Shown in pieces: positions 7,275 through 14,492 of a stretch of DNA of 14,492 nucleotides. The translations under genes and the position numbers were made by a program. This DNA comes from DAIDJM01 sp964250215 (GTDB lineage: Bacteria > Pseudomonadota > Alphaproteobacteria > Acetobacterales > Acetobacteraceae), in contig CAXUEX010000067.1 of NCBI GenBank assembly GCA_964250215.1, positions 1-14,492 on the forward strand, written 5' to 3'. The notes beneath the pieces are model-generated. The model saw only the letters and a list, made by a program, of their open reading frames with translations, had not been told where the DNA came from and made no database searches. Within the stretch, counting starts at the first letter, position 1; every line of letters begins with the position of its first letter.

Positions 7275-9453
7275 ACCCGCAACTCAGCAAAATCGTCGCC
7301 AGCGGCGGCAAAGTCAGCGAAACCGATCGGTCGAACCCGTGCGCCGCCAGATCCGCGGCATCCACGCCGCCATTGTTGCCCACATTGGATCCGCCATACA
7401 CCGCGGCGTCGGAATTCAGCACCTCGCGCCACCGCCCGCGCAGCGGCACGCCCACGCGGTAATCGAAGCGCGGCACTGGCGTGAAATTGCACACCGCCAG
7501 CACCGGCGCCACGCCCTCGCCGCCAAACCGCAGATACGCCACCACGCTCTGCGCCGCATCCTCCAGCACCACCCAGCGAAACCCGTCCGGCACCGCGTCC
7601 ATTTGGTGCAGCGCCGGCAGGTCGCGATACGCGGCATTCAAATCCCGCAACCAATGCTGCACGCCCCGGTGCCGCGCCTCATCCAGCAAAAACCAGTCGA
7701 GCCCTCGGTCGTGGTTCCACTCGCGCCATTGCGCAAACTCGCTGCCCATGAACAGCAGCTTCTTGCCCGGATGCGTCCACATGAACCCAAGATACGCGCG
7801 CAGATTGGCGAAACGCTGCCAATCGTCGCCCGGCATCTTCTCAATCAGCGAACCTTTGCCGTACACCACCTCGTCATGCGAAATCGGCAGCACGAACCGC
7901 TCGCTGAACGCATACACCAGCCCGAACGTCAGATTGCCGTGGTGATAACGCCGGTACACGGGGTTTTCCTGCATGTAATGCAGCGTGTCGTGCATCCACC
8001 CCATGTTCCACTTGTAATCGAACCCCAGCCCGCCTTCCGCCGGCGGCCGCGATACGTTCGGAAACGCCGTGGACTCCTCGGCAATCAGCTTGGCACCCGG
8101 AATGCGCGCCTGCACCGCGCGCGAAAGCTCGTGGAAAAACTCAATGGCTTCCAGGTTTTCCCGGCCGCCATATTGGTTCGGCACCCATTCGCCCGCCGGC
8201 CGGCTGTAATCCCTGTACAGCATCGATGCCACCGCATCCACGCGCAGCGCATCCACATGGTAATGCTCCAGCCAGAACAGCGCGCTGCCGATCAGGAAGC
8301 TGCGCACCTCGTTCCGTCCATGGTTGAAAATGAACGTGTTCCAGTCTCGGTGAAACCCTTCCTTCGGATCCTCGTGCTCGTACAACGGCGTGCCGTCGAA
8401 CCGCGCCAGCCCGTGCGCATCGGTCGGAAAATGCGCCGGCACCCAGTCCAGGATCACGCCGATCCCCGCCGCGTGGCAGCGGTCCACGAAATGCGCGAAA
8501 TCCCCCGGCGGCCCCAGCCGCGCCGTCGGCGCAAATTGCGCAAGCGGCTGATAGCCCCACGAACCGCCGAATGGATGTTCCATGATCGGCATCAGCTCGA
8601 TATGCGTAAAGCCCATGCGCTGCACATACGGCACCAGCTTCTCGGCCAGTTGATGCCAGCCGCCGCCATCGCCCAGCCACGAGGTCGCATGAACTTCGTA
8701 GATCGAAATCGGCGCATCCTCGGCTTGCGCCGCTGCCCGCCGCGCCAGCCATTCGGCATCGCCCCATGCCGGCTCTTGCGGATCGGCCACCACCGATGCG
8801 GTGCGCGGCGGGCATTCCGTCGCCCACGCCACCGGATCGGCCTTCAGCGGCAGCAACTCGCCGCCCGGTCCCAGCAGCTCGTATTTATACACCGTTCCGG
8901 CGCCGATCCCCGGCACGAAAATCTCCCATACGCCCGGCCCGGCGCGCCGCCGCATCGGATGCCGCCGCCCGTCCCAGTGATTGAAATCCCCCACCACGGA
9001 GACCCGCGACGCATTCGGCGCCCACACCGCGAAGCGCACGCCGCACACGCCCTCCATCTCCGCCACATGCGCGCCCATGATGCGCGCAAAATCGCGGTGC
9101 CTTCCTTCGGCCAGAAGATAGATGTCGATCTCGCCCAGGATCGGCGGAAACCGGTACGCATCCTCAATATCGCGCACCGCCCCGCGCTCGTGGATGCGCA
9201 AGCGATACGATGAACCGCCCTCCACACCGCCCGACCAGAACCCCGCCGGATGCGTGCACGAAAGCCTCCCCAGCACCGCGCCGGTGTCGTGCGAAACCAC
9301 CTCCACGGCATCCGCATCCGGCACGAACGCGCGCACCACCCGCGCGCCTTCGCACGCATGCGGGCCCAGCACCGCGAACGGATCGCCGTGCCGACCCTGC
9401 ACCAGCGCTTCGATCGCAGCGCCGTCCAGCGCGTCATGCGGCATCGCGTCCAT
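7273..9453 (-). CDS. glgB: GlgB, 1,4-alpha-glucan branching enzyme
   Basis: Introduces alpha-1,6 branches into linear alpha-1,4-glucan, here presumably the product of GlgE. At 726 residues it matches the long form with two N-terminal beta domains: an N1 module (about 15-110, GDPFAVLGPH), a CBM48/N2 module (about 120-225, VRFAVWAPNASRVSVVGDFN), the GH13 barrel (about 250-610) and a C-terminal beta domain. Catalytic residues line up with the E. coli enzyme: D406 in DALRVDAVASM, E459 in KLIAEESTAFP, D527 in ISHDEVVYGKGS. Other landmarks are MPIMEHPFGGSWGYQ and the DYSRPAGEWVPNQYGGREN loop. The ATG at 9451-9453 sits 1 nt after the treS-mak stop and has the strongest ribosome site in the window, so it is a secure start; a second ATG at codon 4 has no advantage. 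The stop TGA lies in a short palindrome before treZ. Confidence 0.97.
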   Translation of the reverse strand: MDAMPHDALDGAAIEALVQGRHGDPFAVLGPHACEGARVVRAFVPDADAVEVVSHDTGAVLGRLSCTHPAGFWSGGVEGGSSYRLRIHERGAVRDIEDAYRFPPILGEIDIYLLAEGRHRDFARIMGAHVAEMEGVCGVRFAVWAPNASRVSVVGDFNHWDGRRHPMRRRAGPGVWEIFVPGIGAGTVYKYELLGPGGELLPLKADPVAWATECPPRTASVVADPQEPAWGDAEWLARRAAAQAEDAPISIYEVHATSWLGDGGGWHQLAEKLVPYVQRMGFTHIELMPIMEHPFGGSWGYQPLAQFAPTARLGPPGDFAHFVDRCHAAGIGVILDWVPAHFPTDAHGLARFDGTPLYEHEDPKEGFHRDWNTFIFNHGRNEVRSFLIGSALFWLEHYHVDALRVDAVASMLYRDYSRPAGEWVPNQYGGRENLEAIEFFHELSRAVQARIPGAKLIAEESTAFPNVSRPPAEGGLGFDYKWNMGWMHDTLHYMQENPVYRRYHHGNLTFGLVYAFSERFVLPISHDEVVYGKGSLIEKMPGDDWQRFANLRAYLGFMWTHPGKKLLFMGSEFAQWREWNHDRGLDWFLLDEARHRGVQHWLRDLNAAYRDLPALHQMDAVPDGFRWVVLEDAAQSVVAYLRFGGEGVAPVLAVCNFTPVPRFDYRVGVPLRGRWREVLNSDAAVYGGSNVGNNGGVDAADLAAHGFDRSVSLTLPPLATILLSCG

Positions 9454-9454
9454 G

Positions 9455-12400
9455 CTATCCTCCCGCCTCGCCAGCCGGCAGCAGCCGCTCCGCCAGCCGC
9501 GCCATGCCCGAAAGCGGAATCCCGATCCAGTCCGGCCGGTTCGCCGCCTCGTAGCGAATTTCGTAAGCCGCTTTCTCCAGCAGGAACAAATCCAGCAGCA
9601 GCGGCTCGGCCAACTCCGTCACAAACCGCTCCGGCGCCGCGCCCAGCACGCTGCGATACCCGTCCAGGAATGCCCGCGTCGCGCCGCTGCGGAATTTCTC
9701 CAGCAATTTCGCCCGCCGTTCCGAAGCACGATCCGATTCCGCCTGCCGCACCGATCGCGCCTGCGCCGCCGCGTAATCGAAACTCCGCAACAATCCCGCC
9801 ACGTCGCGCAGCGCGCAGGATTTCGCCCGCCGCTCCGCCATGCTCTTGGCCGGTTCACCCTCGAAATCGATGATCACGGCATCGCCCTGGCTCACCAGCA
9901 CCTGGCCCAGGTGGAAGTCGCCATGCACCCGAATCTGCATCACGCCGTCCCCGGCCTGCTGCGCCAATCGCCGCGCCGCCGCGCCCAATGCCTCGGCCTG
10001 CTGCACGAACGCCGCCGCCTGCGCCCGACAAGCCTCGTCGTGCCATTCCTGCACCCGGCCCAGCGCCTGCACCGCCTGCGCAATCTGCGCCACCGCGCCC
10101 TCCGCCCAGGCCGCGCGCACCGCCGCATCCGCCGGCTCCGGCGCGAAATCCGCATCGCGCGTCTCGGCCGCCAACACAAGGTGCATTTCGCACAGCCGCC
10201 GCCCGATCGCACCCGCGAACTCGAAATACCCCGCCAACTGGTCCTGCGCGCCCTCGCGATCGTTCGCGCCACCCGTCTCCGCCGCCGCGCGCGCCAGATA
10301 ATCCAGCGTCCAGCCCCACGCATCGCCCTGGTTGCGCACAAATTCCTGCGCCAGCAGCACCGTATGCGGCACGCCCGCCGCGTCGATGCGCACCACCTCG
10401 CCCAGCAGCCGCGCAATGTTGGCAAACCCACGCCCGGTCAGATAGCCGGTCATCTCGGCCTCCGGATGCACGCCGGCCAGCACCTTGCGCACAATCTTCA
10501 GCACCACTTCTTCGCCCACGATCAGCGAGCTGTTCGATTGTTCCGCCGAAAGCCGCTGAATTTCCGCGTCCGCCGGCAATTCCAGCGCCGTGAACAAGGG
10601 CGTCGGCCGGAACTCCATCCGGCCGCCGGAAAATTCCGCGCGCCGGCTCTCGCGCAGCCCCGCCAGCATCTCGCGCGTGAACGCATCCAGCGCAAACGCG
10701 TCGGTCAGATACGCCACGTCCGGGCCCCGCCGCACCCGGCACAACGCAAGCTGCGCCGGCATCGCCCCGCTCACCTCTTCCTCGCTGAAAATCCCCAGCG
10801 GCAGCGAATAATTCTCCGTCCGGTCGCCCAGCCGCGCCTCGATCTCGGTGAACAGCGTCGCGCCGATGCCGTGGCCGAATTTCACGCCATAAGCGATATG
10901 CGTGCCCAGCAGCGTCTCGCCCTTCGCGCCGAACCAGCGCCGCTTCTGCAAATACGCCGGCAGCGCCTCGCGTTCCAGCAGAAACCGGCCCACCGGTTCC
11001 AGCACTTCCTCCAACTGCCGCCGCACCACGATCGTCGCATAATCCGGCAGCGGCTCCGGCGCCGCGCTGTGCCACGAAGGCAGCACCGCCTCGGTCGCCA
11101 GCAGAAACCAATAGAACGCGTACGGCGGCAGCGTCAGCAGATACGGCAACTGCCCCACCGGCGGAAACACCGATCCGCCCACGATATCCACCGGAATCCG
11201 TCCCGCAAAAGCCGCCAGATCCAGCTCCACCGCCTGTGCCGTGCGCGAAAGATTATGCACGCACATCAGCGTCTCGTCGCTGCCATCGGCATATTCGCGC
11301 AGGTAGATCAGCACCTTGCGATTGCCGGGATACAAAAACCGCAGCGTGCCCCGGCCGAACGCCGGATGCCGACGCCGCACCGCCAGCATCGTCCGCATCC
11401 AGTTCAGCAGCGAATGCGGGTCGCGCGCCTGCGCCTCCACGTTCACCGCCTGGAACCCATAGATCGGGTCCATGATCGGCGGCAAAACCAGCGCTGCCGG
11501 ATCGGCGCGCGAAAACCCGCCATTGCGGTCCACCGACCAATGCATCGGCGTCCGCACCCCGTCGCGGTCGCCCAGATGGATGTTGTCGCCCATGCCGATT
11601 TCGTCACCGTAATAGATCACCGGCGTGCCCGGCATCGAAAGCAGCAGCGAATTCATCAGCTCGATGCGCCGCCGGTCGCGCTCCAGCAGCGGCGCTAGCC
11701 GCCGGCGGATGCCCAGATTGAGCCGCGCCCGCCGGTCCGCCGCATAGGTCTGCCACAGATAGTCGCGCTCGGCGCTGGTCACCATCTCCAGCGTCAGCTC
11801 GTCGTGGTTGCGCAGAAAAATCGCCCACTGGCAGTTCTTCGGAATCTCGGGCGTCTGCCGCAGAATGTCGGTGATCGGAAACCGGTCCTCCCGCGCGATC
11901 GCCATGTACATCCGCGGCATCAGCGGAAAATGAAAGCTCATATGGCATTCGTCGCCTTCGCCGAAATACTGCTGCGCGTCCTCCGGCCACTGGTTGGCCT
12001 CCGCCAGCAGCATCCGCCCCGGCGCGTGCAAATCCATCTCCGCCCGGATCCGCTTCAGGATTGCATGTGTCTCCGGCAGGTTCTCGTTGTTCGTCCCCTC
12101 GCGCTCCACCAAATACGGCACCGCATCCAGTCGCAGCCCGTCCACGCCCATGTCCAGCCAGAAGCGCATCACCGAAAGCACTTCCTCCACCACCGCCGGA
12201 TTGTCGAAATTCAGGTCCGGCTGGTGCGAATAGAACCGGTGCCAGTAATAGGCGTGCGCCTCCTCATCCCAAGTCCAGTTCGATTTCTCGGTATCGATGA
12301 AGATGATGCGCGTATCGGCATACTTGTCGTCGTCATCCGACCAGACATAAAAATCCCGCTCCGCCGACCCCGCCGGGCTGCGGCGCGCCCGTTGGAACCA

Positions 12401-12766
12401 AGGGTGCTGGTCGCTGGTGTGATTGATCACCAGTTCGGTGATCACGCGCAAATGACGCGCATGTGCCGCCTCGATGAACCGCCGTACATCGGCCAACGTG
12501 CCGTAATCCGGATGCACGCCGCGGTAATCGGCAATGTCGTAGCCATCGTCCCGCCGCGGCGAGGGATAGAACGGCAGCATCCATATCGCCGTCACCCCCA
12601 GCTCGGCGATGTAGTCCAGCTTCTCGATGAGCCCCTGGAAATCCCCCACGCCGTCGTTGTTGGCATCAAAGAACGACTTCAGATGCAGCTGGTAAACTAC
12701 CGCGTCCTTGTACCAGCTCGGGTCCATCGCCAGCACCGCCGCATCGGGCGCGGCCTCGCTATCCAC
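9455..12766 (-). CDS. treS: TreS-Mak fusion: trehalose synthase / maltokinase
   Basis: 1103-residue bifunctional protein. The TreS half (about residues 14-560, GH13) interconverts trehalose and maltose; the Mak half (about 570-1103, kinase-like fold) makes maltose-1-phosphate with ATP, the GlgE donor. TreS landmarks: DPSWYKDAVVYQLHLKSFFD, nucleophile D214 in GLRLDAVPYL, acid/base E256 in LLAEANQW, D322 in RNHDELTLEM, and VIYYGDEIGMGDN. Mak landmarks: QKRRWFGAKGE at the start of the kinase part, NSSLIVGEEVVLKIVRK as the probable nucleotide-binding lobe, HGDFHLGQVL with D950, IDFEGEP with D967. TreS alone is usually about 550-600 residues; fusions of about 1100 are a known architecture. I chose the GTG at 12764-12766, which overlaps glgE by 8 nt; the alternative ATG at 12725-12727 (residue 14) begins right at the conserved MDPSWYKD and leaves a 31-nt gap. 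Neither has a strong Shine-Dalgarno site. Stop TAG, 1 nt before glgB. Confidence 0.95.
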   Translation of the reverse strand: MDSEAAPDAAVLAMDPSWYKDAVVYQLHLKSFFDANNDGVGDFQGLIEKLDYIAELGVTAIWMLPFYPSPRRDDGYDIADYRGVHPDYGTLADVRRFIEAAHARHLRVITELVINHTSDQHPWFQRARRSPAGSAERDFYVWSDDDDKYADTRIIFIDTEKSNWTWDEEAHAYYWHRFYSHQPDLNFDNPAVVEEVLSVMRFWLDMGVDGLRLDAVPYLVEREGTNNENLPETHAILKRIRAEMDLHAPGRMLLAEANQWPEDAQQYFGEGDECHMSFHFPLMPRMYMAIAREDRFPITDILRQTPEIPKNCQWAIFLRNHDELTLEMVTSAERDYLWQTYAADRRARLNLGIRRRLAPLLERDRRRIELMNSLLLSMPGTPVIYYGDEIGMGDNIHLGDRDGVRTPMHWSVDRNGGFSRADPAALVLPPIMDPIYGFQAVNVEAQARDPHSLLNWMRTMLAVRRRHPAFGRGTLRFLYPGNRKVLIYLREYADGSDETLMCVHNLSRTAQAVELDLAAFAGRIPVDIVGGSVFPPVGQLPYLLTLPPYAFYWFLLATEAVLPSWHSAAPEPLPDYATIVVRRQLEEVLEPVGRFLLEREALPAYLQKRRWFGAKGETLLGTHIAYGVKFGHGIGATLFTEIEARLGDRTENYSLPLGIFSEEEVSGAMPAQLALCRVRRGPDVAYLTDAFALDAFTREMLAGLRESRRAEFSGGRMEFRPTPLFTALELPADAEIQRLSAEQSNSSLIVGEEVVLKIVRKVLAGVHPEAEMTGYLTGRGFANIARLLGEVVRIDAAGVPHTVLLAQEFVRNQGDAWGWTLDYLARAAAETGGANDREGAQDQLAGYFEFAGAIGRRLCEMHLVLAAETRDADFAPEPADAAVRAAWAEGAVAQIAQAVQALGRVQEWHDEACRAQAAAFVQQAEALGAAARRLAQQAGDGVMQIRVHGDFHLGQVLVSQGDAVIIDFEGEPAKSMAERRAKSCALRDVAGLLRSFDYAAAQARSVRQAESDRASERRAKLLEKFRSGATRAFLDGYRSVLGAAPERFVTELAEPLLLDLFLLEKAAYEIRYEAANRPDWIGIPLSGMARLAERLLPAGEAGG
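9458..9464 (-). promoter_or_regulatory. Strong ribosome binding site of glgB within the end of treS-mak
   Basis: The coding strand reads GGGAGGA followed by TAGC and the glgB ATG, so AGG ends 5 nt before the start. The site overlaps the last two glycine codons of treS-mak. It decides the glgB start and is the best Shine-Dalgarno match in the operon. Confidence 0.8.
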
Positions 12767-14492
12767 GGGCCACCGCCGGGCGCACGCGCCACAGCCGGAA
12801 CGGCCGCTCGGGGGTCAGGGTCAGGCGCTGGTCTCGGCCGCGCCAGGTGAAGCTCTCGCCGGTCATCAAATCCTCCGCGGCAACGGCGGCATCGTCGGGG
12901 AGTTGCCAGCGCCAGGTCGGCACCTCGAAGGTCGCCGAAGCCTCGCCGTGCGGATCCAGGCTAACCGCCACCAAAACCACGTTGGCCCGGTCCGGCGTGG
13001 ATTTTTCGTAATACAGCACCGCGTCGTTCCCGGCGGTCAGGAACGTCACCCCCAGATGCGTCTGCAGCGCCGGATTGCGCGTCCGCGCCCGGTTCAGCGC
13101 CGCCACCTCCGCCACGATGTTCCCCGGCCGCGCCCAGTTCCATTGCCGAAGCTGGTATTTCTCGCTGTCCAGATACTCCTCCCGCCCCGGCAGCGCCGCC
13201 GCCTCGCACAGCTCGAAACCGTTATACACGCCCCACAGCCCCGAAAGGGTCGCCGCCAGCGCCGCCCGGATCAAAAACCCCGGCCGCCCCGATTGTTGCA
13301 GAAACACCGGATTGATGTCCGGCGTGTTGACAAAGAAATGCGGCCGGAAAAATTCCCGCGCCGGGCCGTCCGCCAACTCGACAAGGTATTCGGTCAGCTC
13401 CGCCTTCGTGTTCCGCCACGTGAAATACGTGTAGCTCTGCGAAAACCCGATCTTCGCCAGATGCTGCATGATCTTCGGCCGCGTGAACGCCTCGGCCAGG
13501 AAAATCGCCTCGGGATAGCGCGCCTGCGTCTCGGCGATCAGCCATTCCCAGAACGGAAACGGCTTGGTGTGCGGATTGTCCACGCGGAAAATCCGCACGT
13601 CATGGCCGCACCAGAACAGCACCACGCGCAACAGCTCCAGCCACAACCCCGGCACCGCATCGGCCGCGTAGAAATCCACGTTCACGATGTCCTGGTATTT
13701 CTTCGGCGGATTCTCGGCGTATTTTATGCTGCCGTCCGGCCGCCAGTCGAACCAGCCCTTGTGCTGCTTCAGCCAAGGATGGTCCGGCGCGCATTGCACC
13801 GCGAAATCCAGCGCAATCTCCAGCCCGTGCTTCGCCGCTTCCCGCCGCAGCGCCGCGAAATCCTCGAAACTGCCCAACTCCGGATGCAGCGCATCGTGCC
13901 CGCCTTCCGCCGCGCCGATCGCATACGGGCTGCCCGGATCGTCCGGCCCCGGTTCCAGCGAATTGTTCGGCCCCTTGCGATTGACCCGCCCGATCGGATG
14001 CACCGGCGGAAAATACAGCACGTCGAACCCCATCGCAGCGATGCGCGGCAGATGCCGGATCACGTCGCGGAAAGTCCCGTGCCGTCGCGGATCGTCGGAA
14101 AGCGACCGTGGAAACACCTCGTACCAGCTCGCAAACCGCGCGCCGATCCGCTCCGCCAGCACCGGCAATATCGGCCCTTCCACCCGATGCGGCCGCGCAT
14201 CCGCCTCCGCCATCAGCACCCGCACCGGCGCCGACAGCAGCGTCTCGCGCTTCGCGTCCGCCGTGGCCCCCGCCAATGTCGCCAGCACATCGCGCAGCGC
14301 GCTCGATCGCCGAGCAGCCTCGCGGATCAGCGCCTCGCCCTCGATCAGTTCCAGGCTCGTATCCACCCCGGCATGGTGCTTCTTGCCCACCTCGTCGCGC
14401 CAGGTCTCCCAGCGGTCGCGCCAGGCCACCACGCGGTATTCGTATCGCCCCACCGCGCCGGTCGGAAATTCCCCCTCCCACCGGTCGTTGCC
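12759..14492 (-). CDS. glgE: GlgE, alpha-1,4-glucan:maltose-1-phosphate maltosyltransferase (5' partial)
   Basis: GH13 enzyme that transfers maltosyl units from alpha-maltose-1-phosphate to the non-reducing end of alpha-1,4-glucan, releasing phosphate; cytosolic last step of the TreS-Mak-GlgE glucan route. The frame is open to the right edge, where NDRWEGEF...GRYEYRV matches the GlgE N-terminal beta domain, so the start lies outside; 577 residues are visible and I infer roughly 80-100 are missing. The GTG near 14453 is an internal valine, not the start. Family landmarks: FASWYEVFPRS, YFPPVHPIGRVNRKG, KYAENPPKKYQDI. Catalytic acids: nucleophile Asp in FRVDNPHTKP (codon 13578-13580), acid/base Glu in FLAEAFTRP (13491-13493), Asp in NTPDINPVF (13317-13319). 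The C-terminal beta domain ends with TAG at 12759-12761, overlapping the GTG start proposed for the next gene by 8 nt. First visible gene of the operon; its promoter is not in the window. No sign of damage. Confidence 0.95.
   Translation of the reverse strand, partial: GNDRWEGEFPTGAVGRYEYRVVAWRDRWETWRDEVGKKHHAGVDTSLELIEGEALIREAARRSSALRDVLATLAGATADAKRETLLSAPVRVLMAEADARPHRVEGPILPVLAERIGARFASWYEVFPRSLSDDPRRHGTFRDVIRHLPRIAAMGFDVLYFPPVHPIGRVNRKGPNNSLEPGPDDPGSPYAIGAAEGGHDALHPELGSFEDFAALRREAAKHGLEIALDFAVQCAPDHPWLKQHKGWFDWRPDGSIKYAENPPKKYQDIVNVDFYAADAVPGLWLELLRVVLFWCGHDVRIFRVDNPHTKPFPFWEWLIAETQARYPEAIFLAEAFTRPKIMQHLAKIGFSQSYTYFTWRNTKAELTEYLVELADGPAREFFRPHFFVNTPDINPVFLQQSGRPGFLIRAALAATLSGLWGVYNGFELCEAAALPGREEYLDSEKYQLRQWNWARPGNIVAEVAALNRARTRNPALQTHLGVTFLTAGNDAVLYYEKSTPDRANVVLVAVSLDPHGEASATFEVPTWRWQLPDDAAVAAEDLMTGESFTWRGRDQRLTLTPERPFRLWRVRPAVARG

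Larger units (their letters stand above)
1..14492 (-). other. Trehalose/alpha-glucan operon glgE-treS/mak-glgB-treZ-malQ-treY-otsA
   Basis: All seven genes share one strand. From right to left the junctions are an 8-nt overlap, a 1-nt gap, a 26-nt gap, a 4-nt gap, a 114-nt gap and a 4-nt overlap. Such spacing and the shared pathway support one transcript, at least for glgE to malQ and for treY-otsA; the hairpin gap could separate the two parts in abundance. Both ends of the operon are outside the window, so promoter, regulator and possible further genes (otsB, glgX, glgA, glgP) cannot be judged. Confidence 0.85.

Noticed and set aside
7247..7654. Upstream extension of treZ by 136 codons into glgB
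   Set aside because: The extra residues do not resemble the TreZ N-terminus, which begins at MRFGPEIL, and the stretch is out-of-frame coding sequence of glgB.
7084..9213. Plus-strand open frame of 709 codons antisense to glgB
   Set aside because: Same reason: codon-aligned antisense of glgB, biased composition and no recognisable motif.
9122..11698. Plus-strand open frame of 858 codons antisense to treS-mak
   Set aside because: It is codon-aligned antisense to an intact TreS-Mak gene with all motifs. The product is Arg/His/Pro/Gln-rich with no domain, as expected of a composition shadow.
14451..14453. GTG as the start of glgE
   Set aside because: The frame continues to the window edge with residues that match the GlgE N-terminal domain (NDRWEGEF), so this codon is an internal valine.

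Overview
The window is a visibly GC-rich bacterial segment that is almost entirely coding. It holds seven genes, all on the minus strand, packed head to tail like one operon read from right to left. The repeat style, gene set and codon use suggest an alphaproteobacterium, perhaps of the Acetobacteraceae or a related group. No rRNA or other taxonomic marker is present, so this placement is only an inference. There is no mobile element, tRNA, rRNA or CRISPR array.

In transcription order the genes are: glgE (12759-14492, 5' end outside the window), a treS-mak fusion (9455-12766), glgB (7273-9453), treZ (5531-7246), malQ (3562-5526), treY (685-3447) and otsA (688 down to 1, 3' end outside the window). 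Junctions are very tight: 8-nt overlap (or 31-nt gap with an alternative start), 1-nt gap, 26-nt gap, 4-nt gap, 114-nt gap and 4-nt ATGA overlap. The only real intergenic space, 3448-3561, carries a cluster of three small hairpins that looks like a dispersed palindromic repeat.

Together the genes form a trehalose/alpha-glucan interconversion module. TreS isomerises trehalose to maltose, Mak phosphorylates maltose to maltose-1-phosphate, GlgE polymerises that into alpha-1,4-glucan, and GlgB adds alpha-1,6 branches: trehalose to glycogen. TreY and TreZ run the other way, turning glucan ends into trehalose, and MalQ reshuffles the short maltooligosaccharides. OtsA makes trehalose-6-phosphate from a nucleotide sugar and glucose-6-phosphate. 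All catalytic acids I could look for are present in the five complete genes and in the visible part of glgE, and the acceptor-side residues of otsA are present too. No otsB, glgA, glgC, glgP, glgX/treX or regulator is in the window; they may lie outside it.

The main technical anomaly is a run of 21 C at the extreme left edge. It replaces a conserved part of otsA with polyglycine and looks like a contig-end artefact. The individual enzymes are all well-known families. What deserves a second look is their co-transcription in opposing directions, the hairpins at each non-overlapping junction in the middle and downstream part of the operon, and the poly-C end.
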